Below are positions 18,304-28,161 of a stretch of 64,000 nt of DNA, in pieces. Every line of letters starts with the position of its first letter. Positions within the stretch are counted from its first letter, which is position 1. Both the position numbers and the translations under genes were made by a program. Under the pieces are notes generated by a model that saw only the letters and a list, made by a program, of their open reading frames with translations, was not told the DNA's origin and did no database searches. Origin of the DNA: Synechocystis salina LEGE 00031 (GTDB taxonomy: Bacteria > Cyanobacteriota > Cyanobacteriia > Cyanobacteriales > Microcystaceae); the NCBI RefSeq assembly GCF_015207985.1, contig NZ_JADEVV010000001.1, positions 1 through 64,000 of the forward strand, in the 5' to 3' direction.

Positions 18304-18458
18304 TAACTTATGATATTGATTTGTAATTATCATTACCATAATAAAAAAAGTGAGCTTGCTCTGCAACGAGAAGCCCACATTTATTAGTATTTTGGCTGAT
18401 TATCCCTCCGCCCATGGTCTTCACCTATGGGAAAGAGAAAAAGCCCAGGGGAGTCATT

Positions 18459-19412
18459 CTAGCGAGCAAAATTGAGTAATTCTTTAGGGGAAGCCAGGAG
18501 ATCGATCGCCACAAAGAAAATTTTCCCTTCGGGGTTGAGGAGGAAACGCCAGGCAATGTTCATGCCCACTTTGCCACCAAACCAAGGAGTTTGCACCTTA
18601 CCGGTAACTTTAATTTGGGTGAAACCATCTTCTGCCGGTTCGGTAACGCCCTGTTCCGGGATCAATTTCAGGTTTTGGCACTCTTCCTGGAAAAAGCGGA
18701 GCACATTTTCTTTGCCAACAATGGGCCGTTGGAAGGGAGGTTGCAGAGCACCGTCGGGGGTAAATAGTTCGATTAAGGTGTCAAAATCATTGGCATTGAG
18801 GTTGTCCATGTAATTGAGGACAGTGGCATTGGTTACCCCTTCAATGGAAACTTTAGTGCGGCTAGCGGTGTCTTGGGGAGGAACCACAGGCTCAGCAATG
18901 CGTTTGGCATCTTGACCAGCAGTAAAGCCCATGTCCACCACCGCGTTCCGTAATACGGTAATCTGTTGACCGGATTCTAAGCCTTGGATGGTGGCCAGTA
19001 CCGCATTGGCGTTGGCGGAGAGTTGGTAACCAGGGGGAATGGGGGCCACAAAACCCTGTTCCATCAATTCCCCTAAGCGATACCAAAAGCCTAATTTAAT
19101 GTTGGGGGACCAACTGGCGTAGGTGCGGCACAGGGGAGTGTCAGCCCGGTTGGCCAGGTCACACATGGCCTGGGTTTGTTGGAGGGGGCTCATGGCTTGA
19201 ATTTCCTTGAGGGCATTTTCTGCCAGTTGCATGCTGGCGGCCCCAGGGGCGGCAATGGTGAGAGTGTTACCCATTTCTAGGTAAGCAAACCAAATCAATG
19301 CCAACTGATCTTCGGCATTAAGTTGACTAAAACGAGCGATAGTAGCTGGAACAACGTCCGCAGCTAAGGTGTTAGGGAAAATACCCCGGGCAGAGTCAAT
19401 GGTGAATGGCAT
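18459..19412 (-). CDS. ocp: OCP, orange carotenoid protein
   Basis: 317 residues, full length. OCP binds one keto-carotenoid and, once photoactivated by blue light, quenches the phycobilisome. The helical N-terminal domain (about 20-160) has Tyr44, Trp110 and Arg155; the NTF2-like C-terminal domain (about 195-310) has Tyr201 and Trp288, which hydrogen-bond the carotenoid carbonyl, plus Trp277 and Glu244, the salt-bridge partner of Arg155. All match the numbering of the PCC 6803 protein. The linker is present between. It lies directly upstream of frp, so quencher and quencher release are encoded together. Confidence 0.97.
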   Translation of the reverse strand: MPFTIDSARGIFPNTLAADVVPATIARFSQLNAEDQLALIWFAYLEMGNTLTIAAPGAASMQLAENALKEIQAMSPLQQTQAMCDLANRADTPLCRTYASWSPNIKLGFWYRLGELMEQGFVAPIPPGYQLSANANAVLATIQGLESGQQITVLRNAVVDMGFTAGQDAKRIAEPVVPPQDTASRTKVSIEGVTNATVLNYMDNLNANDFDTLIELFTPDGALQPPFQRPIVGKENVLRFFQEECQNLKLIPEQGVTEPAEDGFTQIKVTGKVQTPWFGGKVGMNIAWRFLLNPEGKIFFVAIDLLASPKELLNFAR

Positions 19413-19759
19413 AGGTTTTATACATGAATCAACTTTCCCCAGAATTTACCATGGTTTGGTGGGCCCCTTTGGGATCGGAAAACCGAATGGGAACCGAGAT
19501 TTTTTCTAAAAGTTTGTCCTAGCTTGACAATAATAGGACAAAGAATATAGTGGCTGAATAATTATTGTGTAGGCTACCATTGGTTGGGGAAATTAAATGA
19601 TGGCAGCAACGAATACAAATCAGATTGTTCTCTTACTTATTTCCCCTTAGTGGTAGCTGGTTGGGGCGGTGATCAATAATTGCTCGGTAATTACAACAAT
19701 GATCACTGTCTAGGACTATATTTTCTTCAGGCTCGACTTTTTTCCCTTGTAACGCTCCT
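19413..19759. other. Intergenic region between ocp and the FHA-EAL gene
   Basis: This 347-base spacer should hold the ocp promoter (minus strand) and that of the + strand signalling gene. It is AT-rich around 19550-19600. I see no RNA gene, no clear HLR1 pair and no reading frame that looks coding. Confidence 0.4.
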
Positions 19760-21850
19760 ATGCTTTATCAATTGGTTGTTGATTCGCCCTCGTTTAAGAA
19801 GGTCATTCGCTTACAAAATTCTTGTTATTCTATTGGCCGCCATCCGAGCAACACCATTGTTATTCCTTCCCCCCAAATTTCCCGTCGCCACGCCACCCTA
19901 ATCAAAAAAATTAATCCTAATTTAGACATTTCCTTCCACATCATTGATGGAGATTTAGAAGGTCATCGCAGTCGCAATGGAGTGTGGGTTAATGGTGAAT
20001 CCCATTTAGATTATGAGTTAGTGCATGGGGACGTCATCGCCCTATCGGAAGATATTCAAATCTTCTATCAGGCCATCCCGACCGACCCCAAAGATACTGT
20101 CTCCGGCGGTGGCGATCGCCAGCGATTAACTCCGGATCTGTCGGAGCATTTTCCCCAGGAACAATGGGACATTACCCTGATCGGCCACGAGGATGATCTG
20201 TCCCAACTGAGCCACGAACAATTGTCTAAGCTAGCCGCTTGTATTGAATATAGTCCCTACCCCATGGTGGAGATTGATTACTTCGGTAACTTGACCTATT
20301 TGAACACCGCTACTAAGGAAAAATTCCCCTCCATTCGGGAAGATTCCATGACCCATCCCCTGCTCAGAGATGTTATTCCCCAGCGGGAAGATGCTCCCAC
20401 TTACTATATCCGCACTAGAGAGGTACAAATAGGAGATAAGTTTTATGAGCAACATATTCACTACCCCGCCGAAAGTCAGTTTATTCGTAGTTATATTTTC
20501 GACATTACTGAGCGCAAAGTAATTGAACAATCGATCCATTACCAGGCCTTTTATGATCCCTTAACGGACTTACCCAACCGTTTTTTGTTCAAACAAGAAT
20601 TGGGCAAAGTCTTAAGTAACGTTCAGAACCAAAGTAGTGTTTTAGGGCTAGTGCTTTTAGGTTTTCGGGAACTGCAATCTTTAAATGATTTACTGGGGCA
20701 CAGCGTTGCCGATGAGGTACTCAAAATTATCACTGAGAGATTGTCCGCCCATGTGAGATTAGAAGACTTACTTTGTCGTTGGCGGGGAGATACCTTTATA
20801 TTGTTAATTCAATCCTGCCGTAACCTGGACGAAATTGAAGTTTTTGTACGACGATTGTTGGCGGTATTGAAAAGACCATTTTTCATTGCGAATAATCCCC
20901 TTTACCTCCAGGGTTATGCGGGCATTGCCTGTTACCCCAACCATGGGGATAACGTGGAAACTTTGCTCAATCGAGTGGGAGTAGCATTAAACGAAGTCAA
21001 GGACATTGGTAGTAGGCAATACTGCTTCTATGAAGAGTCCATGAACAGTGACCATTTAGAAAGGATTCAACTGGAGCACGCCCTACATCAGGCCCTGGAA
21101 AAAGATGAATTCTTGCTTTATTACCAACCGATTATTGATGTGCAAGCCGGTCGCCTTTGTGGAGTGGAAGCTCTGATCCGTTGGCAACATCCGTTCCAGG
21201 GTTTAGTCCCCCCAGGTTTGTTCATTGGTTTGCTGGAAACCACTGGCTTAATTATTCCGGTGGGGGAATGGATTATGCGCACAGCTTTTCAACATTTTCA
21301 CAATTGGGCTCCGGCGGTGGATGATGATTTTCGCATTGCCATTAATCTTTCTCCCCAACAGTTCCAAGCACCGGATTTATTGCCGACAATTTTACGCATT
21401 TTGGAAGAATCTTCCTTAGCTCCCCATCGCCTTGAGGTGGAGATTACCGAAAACATTGTCATGCAGAACGTCACTGCCACCCAAAATTTGCTCAATGCCC
21501 TGCAATCCCATGGTATACGGCTTTCCATGGATGATTTTGGCACTGGCTATTCTTCCCTTTCCTACCTCAAAACTTTTCCTTTCAATACCCTAAAGATTGA
21601 TCGTTCTTTCACTAAGGATATTCTCCACACCCCCAAAGATGCCGCCATTATTCAAGCCATATTGCTGTTGGGCAATGGTTTTAACTTAAACATTATCGCT
21701 GAAGGTATAGAGGAGGAATCCCAAGCCCGTTGTCTCTACGATTTAGGCTGTCGAGAAATGCAGGGCTATTGGTTTAGTCACCCCCTTTCGGAAGCAGAAA
21801 TAACGGCTTTTTTGGCGGAAGGTAATTTTCAAAGATTTTGCCTTGGTTAG
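19760..21850 (+). CDS. FHA-PAS-degenerate GGDEF-EAL signalling protein (probable c-di-GMP phosphodiesterase)
   Basis: 696 residues, no membrane helix. Residues about 1-105 form an FHA domain (SIGRHPSNTIVIPSPQISRRHA, NGVWVN), a phosphothreonine-binding module. A PAS-like segment follows around 160-255. The GGDEF domain (about 265-420) has RGDTF in place of GGDEF, so cyclase activity is unlikely. The EAL domain (about 435-690) keeps GVEALIRW, NLSPQQF, EITENIV, DDFGTGYSSLSYLKT and AEGIEEESQ, the metal and catalytic residues of an active phosphodiesterase. A Ser/Thr kinase could control it through the FHA part; none is adjacent. It converges with the TRAP gene with overlapping stop codons. Confidence 0.88.
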   Translation: MLYQLVVDSPSFKKVIRLQNSCYSIGRHPSNTIVIPSPQISRRHATLIKKINPNLDISFHIIDGDLEGHRSRNGVWVNGESHLDYELVHGDVIALSEDIQIFYQAIPTDPKDTVSGGGDRQRLTPDLSEHFPQEQWDITLIGHEDDLSQLSHEQLSKLAACIEYSPYPMVEIDYFGNLTYLNTATKEKFPSIREDSMTHPLLRDVIPQREDAPTYYIRTREVQIGDKFYEQHIHYPAESQFIRSYIFDITERKVIEQSIHYQAFYDPLTDLPNRFLFKQELGKVLSNVQNQSSVLGLVLLGFRELQSLNDLLGHSVADEVLKIITERLSAHVRLEDLLCRWRGDTFILLIQSCRNLDEIEVFVRRLLAVLKRPFFIANNPLYLQGYAGIACYPNHGDNVETLLNRVGVALNEVKDIGSRQYCFYEESMNSDHLERIQLEHALHQALEKDEFLLYYQPIIDVQAGRLCGVEALIRWQHPFQGLVPPGLFIGLLETTGLIIPVGEWIMRTAFQHFHNWAPAVDDDFRIAINLSPQQFQAPDLLPTILRILEESSLAPHRLEVEITENIVMQNVTATQNLLNALQSHGIRLSMDDFGTGYSSLSYLKTFPFNTLKIDRSFTKDILHTPKDAAIIQAILLLGNGFNLNIIAEGIEEESQARCLYDLGCREMQGYWFSHPLSEAEITAFLAEGNFQRFCLG

Positions 21851-22959
21851 GGAGCTTTTTCGACGAATTGGGTATAGCTAAGTTCGTTGATTGCATTCCA
21901 ACCAAACATTTGAGTGCGGAATGTCTGCCATTGTTGATAAATTTCTTTAAATTGAGCATCTTTGCTGGCAAATTCTGCTAGTAAAGCTTGGGAAGTTTCT
22001 TGAGCTACCGTTAAAATTTCTGGAGAAAATGATTTGAGAATAGTTCCTCCGTCAAGTAATGTTTTGAGGGCCATGCTATTGAACGTTTCGTAGCGGGATA
22101 GCATCAATAAATTGGCGCTGCGAGCTGCTTCTTGAAAAATAGTTTGATATTCCAGGGGTAATTTTTCCCATTGGCTTTGGTTCACCAGTAGGTCCAAGGT
22201 GGGCCCTGGTTCCCACCAACCGGGATAGTAATAGTATTTGGCTGCCTTGTTTAATCCTAGTTTTTCGTCGTCGTAGGGCCCCACCCATTCCGCCGCGTCA
22301 ATGGTGCCCCGGTCCAGGGCTAAAAATAGTTCTCCACCAGGGATTACCTGGACATTGACCCCCAGTTGGGCCATTACCTGCCCCCCCAGGCCGGGAATCC
22401 GCATTTTTAAGCCCCGCAAATCCGCTAGGGATTCCACCGGTTTCTTAAACCAGCCGGCCATTTGGGCTCCGGTGTTACCGGCAGGAAAGTTAATAATATT
22501 AAAATCGCTGTAAACCTTTTGCATCATTTCTAGCCCTCCTCCGGCATAGAGCCAGGCGTTTTGTTGTTGGGCAGTTAAACCAAAGGGCATTACGCAGGCA
22601 AAACCCAGGGCTGGATTTTTGCCAATGTAGTAATAACTGGCGGTGTGTCCACATTCAATGGTGCCGTTTTGCACTGCGTCAAGAACTTCTAACCCTGGCA
22701 CAATTTCCCCGGCGGCGTAGGGGGTGATGCGAAATTTTCCCCCGGTCATGGCGGCGATCGCCTCACAGAAATCCTGGGCTCCCCCATAAAGGGTATCAAG
22801 GGATTTGGGCCAACTGGTGACCATGCGCCAGCGAATATTGGGTAGCTCTCCTCCGGTGGTGGCTTGATTATTGGAGGTGGTGGCCTTGCTACAGGCAACT
22901 AAACTGGCGGCGGTTCCAGCGGCGATCGCCGATTGGCTAAGGAGTTGACGGCGTTTCAT
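21847..22959 (-). CDS. TRAP transporter solute-binding protein (DctP family), Tat-exported lipoprotein candidate
   Basis: 370 residues. The N-terminus MKRRQLLSQSAIAAGTAA has a twin-arginine type signal, and SLVAC with Cys23 fits a lipobox. The mature part matches DctP-type periplasmic binding proteins (WPKSLDTLYGGAQDF, GGELFLALDRGTIDAAEWVG, WWEPGP), a subgroup that binds 2-oxo acids or related carboxylates. The arginine expected to hold the substrate carboxylate lies in KMRIPGLGG. The membrane subunits DctQ and DctM are not nearby, so it must pair with distant ones. Confidence 0.87.
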   Translation of the reverse strand: MKRRQLLSQSAIAAGTAASLVACSKATTSNNQATTGGELPNIRWRMVTSWPKSLDTLYGGAQDFCEAIAAMTGGKFRITPYAAGEIVPGLEVLDAVQNGTIECGHTASYYYIGKNPALGFACVMPFGLTAQQQNAWLYAGGGLEMMQKVYSDFNIINFPAGNTGAQMAGWFKKPVESLADLRGLKMRIPGLGGQVMAQLGVNVQVIPGGELFLALDRGTIDAAEWVGPYDDEKLGLNKAAKYYYYPGWWEPGPTLDLLVNQSQWEKLPLEYQTIFQEAARSANLLMLSRYETFNSMALKTLLDGGTILKSFSPEILTVAQETSQALLAEFASKDAQFKEIYQQWQTFRTQMFGWNAINELSYTQFVEKAP

Positions 22960-23266
22960 AGGGGCAGGTCATGAAAGGGATGATTTAAGGGATTTTCCCA
23001 CAGGTTTACGGCTATATTCGTCGATTACAGAAAATTTCTCTTTAGAATGTAATTGCCGGTAATTGTTAACAAGCCAAATGGCGATCGCCAGCTTAAAAGA
23101 AGCAACAGAGTTCTAATTAGAGGAATTTCTCCTATCATTATGATGCTCCCCATTGTCTGGACAAAAAAACCTAGGCTATTAATTGGAATTATTGGAACTA
23201 GAGGCGATCATTTTGAGAGCAACGAAGCCACCGTATAACGTTCTAATTCCTATGGAGTCTTAGTCA
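22960..23266. other. Intergenic region upstream of TRAP gene
   Basis: 307 bases without a supported gene. It should contain the promoter of the minus-strand TRAP gene. One HIP1 copy lies near 23080. A frame of 61 codons from 23053 has no recognisable features. Confidence 0.35.
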
Positions 23267-23473
23267 GTGCAAGTGAAACTGTCAGAGCAAATATAGTCTG
23301 CTGATGCGGAAATTATTTTAGGGCGCCTACCAGATTTGATTCAGGATGCGCTGATTGCTCGCGCCAATGAAATTGATTATCCTGTTGAAGCAGTCCTTGA
23401 GATGGCGATCGCCAGTTTTTTAGATACAGAGGCGTTAAGTTTTGCAGACTGTAAGCCAGGGCGAGGTCAGTAA
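23267..23473 (+). pseudogene. Small gene interrupted by an in-frame TAG
   Basis: From GTG at 23267 the frame runs 69 codons to TAA at 23471, with one TAG at 23294-23296. After the TAG the peptide reads SADAEIILGRLPDLIQDA then LIARANEIDYPVEAVLEMAI and continues to GRGQ. This has the amphipathic, biased composition of a real protein and resembles short cyanobacterial hypothetical proteins, but I cannot name the family. Without the stop it would give a 68-residue product. It precedes a toxin-antitoxin pair and may be a decayed partner of such a locus. A downstream restart is also possible. Confidence 0.45.
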
Positions 23474-23577
23474 GTCAAATAAATCACTGCACCCGACTCA
23501 AAGATGACATCATTGACAACAAAGGTAGGATTGGCTAGTATGATGACCTAATCCTACTGGGCTGTCGCAGGCGGCTT

Positions 23578-23808
23578 ATGACAATGAGTAAGAAAGTCAG
23601 TATAACCCTGGACGACGATATTCTAGATTTTGTGGATCAACTTACAAGCAATCGTAGCAGCTTTATAAATGATATTCTCTGGCAAGAAAAGAGAAGAATT
23701 TTTATGAAAGAGTTAGAAGATGCCTATAAAGATCAGGCGGATGACCCAGAGTTTCAAGAAGAAGTTTCTGTTTGGGAAATTACAGTGGGCGATGGTTTAA
23801 ATGCCTAA
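23578..23808 (+). CDS. Ribbon-helix-helix-type antitoxin
   Basis: 76 residues (or 74 from the second ATG at 23584). The N-terminus KKVSITLDDDILDFVDQLTSNRSSFINDIL fits a MetJ/Arc-type ribbon-helix-helix: a short basic beta strand, then two helices. The acidic C-terminal tail would wrap and neutralise the toxin. Its stop overlaps the toxin start by 8 bases, giving coupled translation. Such antitoxins usually repress their own promoter. A homologous arrangement (ssr1114-slr0664) exists in PCC 6803 as I recall it. Confidence 0.82.
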   Translation: MTMSKKVSITLDDDILDFVDQLTSNRSSFINDILWQEKRRIFMKELEDAYKDQADDPEFQEEVSVWEITVGDGLNA

Positions 23809-24172
23809 CGGAACCTTAACGTACAAGCGGGGAGAGATATGGTTGGTTGATTTGAAGCAGGTTGTTGGTCATGAAACCGATAAAGAACGCTCCTGTCTGA
23901 TTCTGCAAAACGATGTTGGCAACCAAAATGGCACAACCACAGTAGTGGCTCCTCTACTGCCTGGAACAAAAACCTATCCATTTGTTGTGAATATTACACC
24001 GACTCCACGGAATGGACTCAATGGCGATCGCCATATTAACTTGAGCCAATTAAGGGCTGTTGATGCTCAGAGAATTAAAAATAAACAAGGCACCCTGGAA
24101 GATATTTATTGGGAAGAAATTGAGAAAGCAGTATCTATTGAACTTGGTTTCAATTCGGCCTTTAAGTCTTGA
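23801..24172 (+). CDS. MazF/PemK-family mRNA interferase toxin
   Basis: 123 residues. The family start YKRGEIWLVDLKQVVGHETDKER, with the conserved Arg/Gly core, and later hydrophobic strands RSCLILQNDVGN and TTTVVAPLLPGTK, identify a PemK/MazF toxin that cuts mRNA at short specific sites and slows growth. It is translated from an ATG overlapping the antitoxin gene. It ends 31 bases before the end of uvrA, which converges on it. The key residues look intact, so it is probably functional. Confidence 0.87.
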   Translation: MPNGTLTYKRGEIWLVDLKQVVGHETDKERSCLILQNDVGNQNGTTTVVAPLLPGTKTYPFVVNITPTPRNGLNGDRHINLSQLRAVDAQRIKNKQGTLEDIYWEEIEKAVSIELGFNSAFKS

Positions 24173-24202
24173 TAAAAAAAGAGCCTGAAAATGCCCTCGC
24201 AT

Positions 24203-27115
24203 TTAGGATTGCAATACATTGGCTAGATATTTACCAGTATAGGAAGTGGGATGTTGAGCCACAATTTCCGGTGTGCCTGTAACCACCAATTCCCCTCCCC
24301 GATCGCCGCCTTCGGGGCCCAGATCAATAATCCAATCACTGCAACGGATTACGTCTAGATTATGTTCAATGACTAAAACAGAATTGCCTTTATCTACTAG
24401 TCTTTGCAACACATTCAGTAAATGATGCACATCATAAAAAGATAGACCCGTGGTGGGTTCATCGATGAGATACAAAGTTTTGCCCGTGGCCCGGCGGGAT
24501 AATTCCGAGGCTAGTTTGACCCGTTGGGCTTCTCCCCCGGATAGGGTAGGAGCCGGTTGACCCAGTTTGATATAACCCAAACCCACATCCACCAAGGTTT
24601 GCAGACGATTCACTGCCCTAGGAATATTTTCAAATACCGTTAACGCTTCTTCCGTGGTCATGGCCAACACATCAGCGATGGAATAGCCCTTATATTTAAC
24701 CTGCAACGTTTCCCGGTTATACCTGGCCCCTTTACACACGTCACATTGCACATAAACATCGGGCAAAAAGTTCATTTCAATGACGTTCACTCCTTGCCCA
24801 GCACAGGCTTCACAGCGGCCTCCTTTGACGTTAAAGGAAAATTGCCCCGGCTTGTAGCCCCTAGCTTTAGCTTCAACGGTTTGGGTGAAAATTTCCCGAA
24901 TCGGATCGAAAATGCCGGTATAGGTAGCCGGATTAGAGCGGGGAGTGCGGCCAATGGGGGACTGGTCAATGACAATCACCTTATCGATTGCCTGGAGGCC
25001 GGTAATTTCCCGTAAATGCTTAGGGAAGGCGACTTGGCGGGAGAGATGATGTTGCAGAGCCGGATGGAGCAATTCATTCACCAGGGTAGATTTGCCGGAG
25101 CCGGATACCCCCGTAACGCACACCAGTTTTCCTAGGGGAATGGTCACATCAATATTGCGTAGATTGTTATGACAGCAACCTTGGAGGGTTAACTTAGCCC
25201 CATTGCCGTTCCTACGCTCTGGGGGAGTGGCGATCGCCTCCCGACCGGATAAGTAAGCCCCGGTGAGAGATCTTTTATTTTTTAATAGGGTCTGGAAATC
25301 CCCTTGACAAACAATTTCGCCGCCATGGATGCCCGCTTTGGGGCCAATATCGACAATATGGTCAGCGTGGCGGATGGTATCTTCGTCATGCTCCACCACA
25401 ATTAACGTATTGCCTAGATCCCGCAATTTAGTCAAAGTAGCTAAAAGGCGATCGTTATCCCGTTGATGCAAACCAATACTAGGCTCATCCAACACATACA
25501 ACACCCCCGTTAGACCGGAACCAATTTGGGTAGCGAGGCGAATCCGTTGGGCTTCCCCCCCCGATAAAGTCATAGCTGCCCGATCTAGAGTGAGGTAATC
25601 CAAACCTACGTCCAGGAGAAAGGTTAAACGGGCTTTAATTTCCTTGAGGGCCAACTCCCCAATCATGGCTTGCCGGGGGGTCAACTCTAGGTTTTCAATC
25701 CGTTCTAGGGTCTGACGGATAGGTACACTGGTTAAATCGTTAATGTTGTACTGCCCTAGCTTTACGGCCAGCGCTTCGGGTTTTAACCTTTTACCGTCGC
25801 AGGTGTGACAGGGTTGATTAATAATATATTTTTCTAATTTTTGTTTAATGGCATCGGAATTAGTTTCGTCATAGTTTTTTTGCAGAATATTTAACGCCCC
25901 GGCAAAACGACGATAATAACCTTGTTTATTGCGGTAACGAGATTCCCCTTCAAACCAAATTTCTTCTTCCGTACCGTATAAAACCACTTCCTTTTGCTCT
26001 TGGGTTAATTTTTTCCAAGGGGTTTGTAGTTTAAAATCAAAATGTTGTCCCAAACTGTATAGTAAGGACAAGTAATAGGAATTATCTTTCTCTGACCAAG
26101 GGGCGATCGCCGCATAGACGGGCTTTTCTGGATCGGGAATGACCAAATCGGGGCAGAAGGAGCGCACAAAGCCAATGCCATGGCAATCGGGACAAGCACC
26201 ATAGGGGGAGTTAAAGGAAAACAAACGAGGGGAAAGTTCATCCATCACCGCCCCATGTTCCGGACAAGCAAAGTTTTCTGAAAAGATAATTTCCTTGGGC
26301 AATTCTGCGTGGTAAGCTTGAGCATTTTCTGCCGCTTTTAATGCTTCTTTATCGTCTTTTTTACCCCCATCTAACACTGTCAGTGTTGGCTTGTCCAAAA
26401 TATCTATAATGGCAGTGCCTTCTGCTTGCTTTAAACAAGTGCTGAGGGAGTCCACCAGTCTTTCCTGCAAACCGTCCTTTTTGATCAGGCGATCGATGAC
26501 TATTTCAATGGTGTGGGCTTGGTTCTTTTTCAGTTCAATATTGTCACTTAATTCTCGCACTTCTCCATTAATTCTTACCCGTACAAAGCCCTGGGAAACC
26601 AAACTGGAAAGTAGTTGCACATGGGTGCCTTTTTTCCCTTTCACTACCGGAGCCAAAATTTGAAACTTAGTTCTGTCGGGCAACTCCATCACCCGATCGC
26701 ACATTTGGTCAATGGTTTGGGGGGCAATGTTCCGTTGACAGTGGGGACAATGGGGACTACCGGCCCGGCCAAATAATAAACGGAGGTAGTCGTAAATTTC
26801 CGTCACTGTGCCCACGGTGGAACGGGGATTATGGGAAGTGGATTTTTGATCGATGGAAATGGCTGGACTTAACCCCTCAATACTGTCCACATCGGGCTTA
26901 TCCAATTGCCCCAAAAACTGCCGTGCGTAGGCACTGAGGGATTCCACATAGCGCCGTTGCCCCTCCGCAAAGATGGTGTCAAAAGCCAGGGATGATTTCC
27001 CTGACCCCGATACCCCCGTAAATACAATCAGGCGATCGCGGGGCAGGTCTAGATCCACATTTTTCAGGTTATGTTGTCTAGCGCCTCGAATACGGATGCT
27101 GTTTTGGTCGGGCAT
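24203..27115 (-). CDS. uvrA: UvrA, excinuclease ABC subunit A
   Basis: 970 residues, complete. UvrA dimers with UvrB find bulky lesions such as pyrimidine dimers in nucleotide excision repair. Two ATP-binding cassettes are seen with Walker A motifs [13 protein letters not shown] near the N-terminus and [13 protein letters not shown] near residue 665, and ABC signatures [12 protein letters not shown] and [12 protein letters not shown]. Zinc-finger cysteines occur as CPHC, CHTCDG and [18 protein letters not shown]. Transcription converges with the toxin gene. In memory of PCC 6803 it neighbours zwf; here two further genes lie between. Confidence 0.97.
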   Translation of the reverse strand: MPDQNSIRIRGARQHNLKNVDLDLPRDRLIVFTGVSGSGKSSLAFDTIFAEGQRRYVESLSAYARQFLGQLDKPDVDSIEGLSPAISIDQKSTSHNPRSTVGTVTEIYDYLRLLFGRAGSPHCPHCQRNIAPQTIDQMCDRVMELPDRTKFQILAPVVKGKKGTHVQLLSSLVSQGFVRVRINGEVRELSDNIELKKNQAHTIEIVIDRLIKKDGLQERLVDSLSTCLKQAEGTAIIDILDKPTLTVLDGGKKDDKEALKAAENAQAYHAELPKEIIFSENFACPEHGAVMDELSPRLFSFNSPYGACPDCHGIGFVRSFCPDLVIPDPEKPVYAAIAPWSEKDNSYYLSLLYSLGQHFDFKLQTPWKKLTQEQKEVVLYGTEEEIWFEGESRYRNKQGYYRRFAGALNILQKNYDETNSDAIKQKLEKYIINQPCHTCDGKRLKPEALAVKLGQYNINDLTSVPIRQTLERIENLELTPRQAMIGELALKEIKARLTFLLDVGLDYLTLDRAAMTLSGGEAQRIRLATQIGSGLTGVLYVLDEPSIGLHQRDNDRLLATLTKLRDLGNTLIVVEHDEDTIRHADHIVDIGPKAGIHGGEIVCQGDFQTLLKNKRSLTGAYLSGREAIATPPERRNGNGAKLTLQGCCHNNLRNIDVTIPLGKLVCVTGVSGSGKSTLVNELLHPALQHHLSRQVAFPKHLREITGLQAIDKVIVIDQSPIGRTPRSNPATYTGIFDPIREIFTQTVEAKARGYKPGQFSFNVKGGRCEACAGQGVNVIEMNFLPDVYVQCDVCKGARYNRETLQVKYKGYSIADVLAMTTEEALTVFENIPRAVNRLQTLVDVGLGYIKLGQPAPTLSGGEAQRVKLASELSRRATGKTLYLIDEPTTGLSFYDVHHLLNVLQRLVDKGNSVLVIEHNLDVIRCSDWIIDLGPEGGDRGGELVVTGTPEIVAQHPTSYTGKYLANVLQS

Positions 27116-27255
27116 AGGGGGGCGGCAAGGCTCTTAACTTTTCTTCACGATTTTAAACTGTCTTTGCTAATCTTGGCTGGCGATCGCCATTTAGGTAAAG
27201 AAAAAATTGTCTAACTGATACAATTTTCTGTAGAGCGAAAATTAATTAACCAAGA

Positions 27256-28140
27256 ATGTCAAAAGCAAGCAAGGGCCCAGAATTTGTCAAATATTTTGTT
27301 CCACTGCTTTCTGCTTTAAAGGAATTAAGCTATTCGGGTACTCCCAGCGAGGTTAAAAACGTAATCATTGAAAAATTGCAAATATCCGAAGAATTATTGG
27401 AAGAAAAGCTTAAAAGTGGCTCCTCCCGGGTTATCAACCAGATTGACTGGGCCAGATTCTATTTGGTGAAAGCTGGTAATTTAGATTCTTCTAAACGGGG
27501 AGTCTGGACATTAACAGAGAAAGGAATAGCAGAAACGGTAACTAATCAGAGAGCATTCACCATTTTCAAGGAAGTTCAGGGCGAGTTCAAGGATAAAAAA
27601 TCGGTGGACTCCAATGGAAATAATAGGGAAATTCAAGAAGAGGAAATTTATGCCCCTGACGATGGTGAAAGTCTGATTACAGTCGACTATCGAGAAAAAC
27701 TACTGCAGATATTAAGAAATCTTTCCCCTAGCGGATTTGAGCACCTGTGTAAACAATTTTTGCGGGAAGCTGGTTTTCAAGAGGTGGAGGTTACAGGAAA
27801 AACTGGAGATGGAGGCATTGACGGCAAAGGTATTTTGCAAATTAATCCCCTGTTAAGCATCCCGGTTTTATTTCAATGTAAACGTTATGCAGGATCGGTG
27901 GGAGCACCACAAATCAGAGATTTTCGCGGGGCCATGATGGGTCGGGCCGACAAGGGGATTTTAATCACCACAGGAAGTTTCACTAAAGAAGTAGAGAGAG
28001 AAGCTATCCGAGATGGGGTATCACCGATAGAATTGGTCGACTCAAACAAGTTAATTAAAATGTTTGAGCAGTTAGAATTAGGCCTAAAACCCAAAATTGT
28101 TTACGAAATTGATACAGATTTTTTTGATCGTTTTAAGTAA
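27256..28140 (+). CDS. Mrr-like restriction endonuclease
   Basis: 294 residues. The N-terminal part (about 8-95) is a winged-helix Mrr_N domain (FVKYFVPLLSALKELSYSG, GVWTLTEKG). The C-terminal part (about 145-280) is the Mrr catalytic domain: FEHLCKQFLREAGF, TGDGGIDGKG with Asp189, and FQCKRY with Lys209, forming a PD-(D/E)XK site as in E. coli Mrr (GDGGVDG, QCKRY). Mrr-type enzymes cut methylated foreign DNA (type IV restriction). A charged linker joins the domains. No methylase or other subunit is adjacent, as expected for type IV. Confidence 0.88.
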   Translation: MSKASKGPEFVKYFVPLLSALKELSYSGTPSEVKNVIIEKLQISEELLEEKLKSGSSRVINQIDWARFYLVKAGNLDSSKRGVWTLTEKGIAETVTNQRAFTIFKEVQGEFKDKKSVDSNGNNREIQEEEIYAPDDGESLITVDYREKLLQILRNLSPSGFEHLCKQFLREAGFQEVEVTGKTGDGGIDGKGILQINPLLSIPVLFQCKRYAGSVGAPQIRDFRGAMMGRADKGILITTGSFTKEVEREAIRDGVSPIELVDSNKLIKMFEQLELGLKPKIVYEIDTDFFDRFK

Positions 28141-28161
28141 TATAAACTTCACAACATAGAT

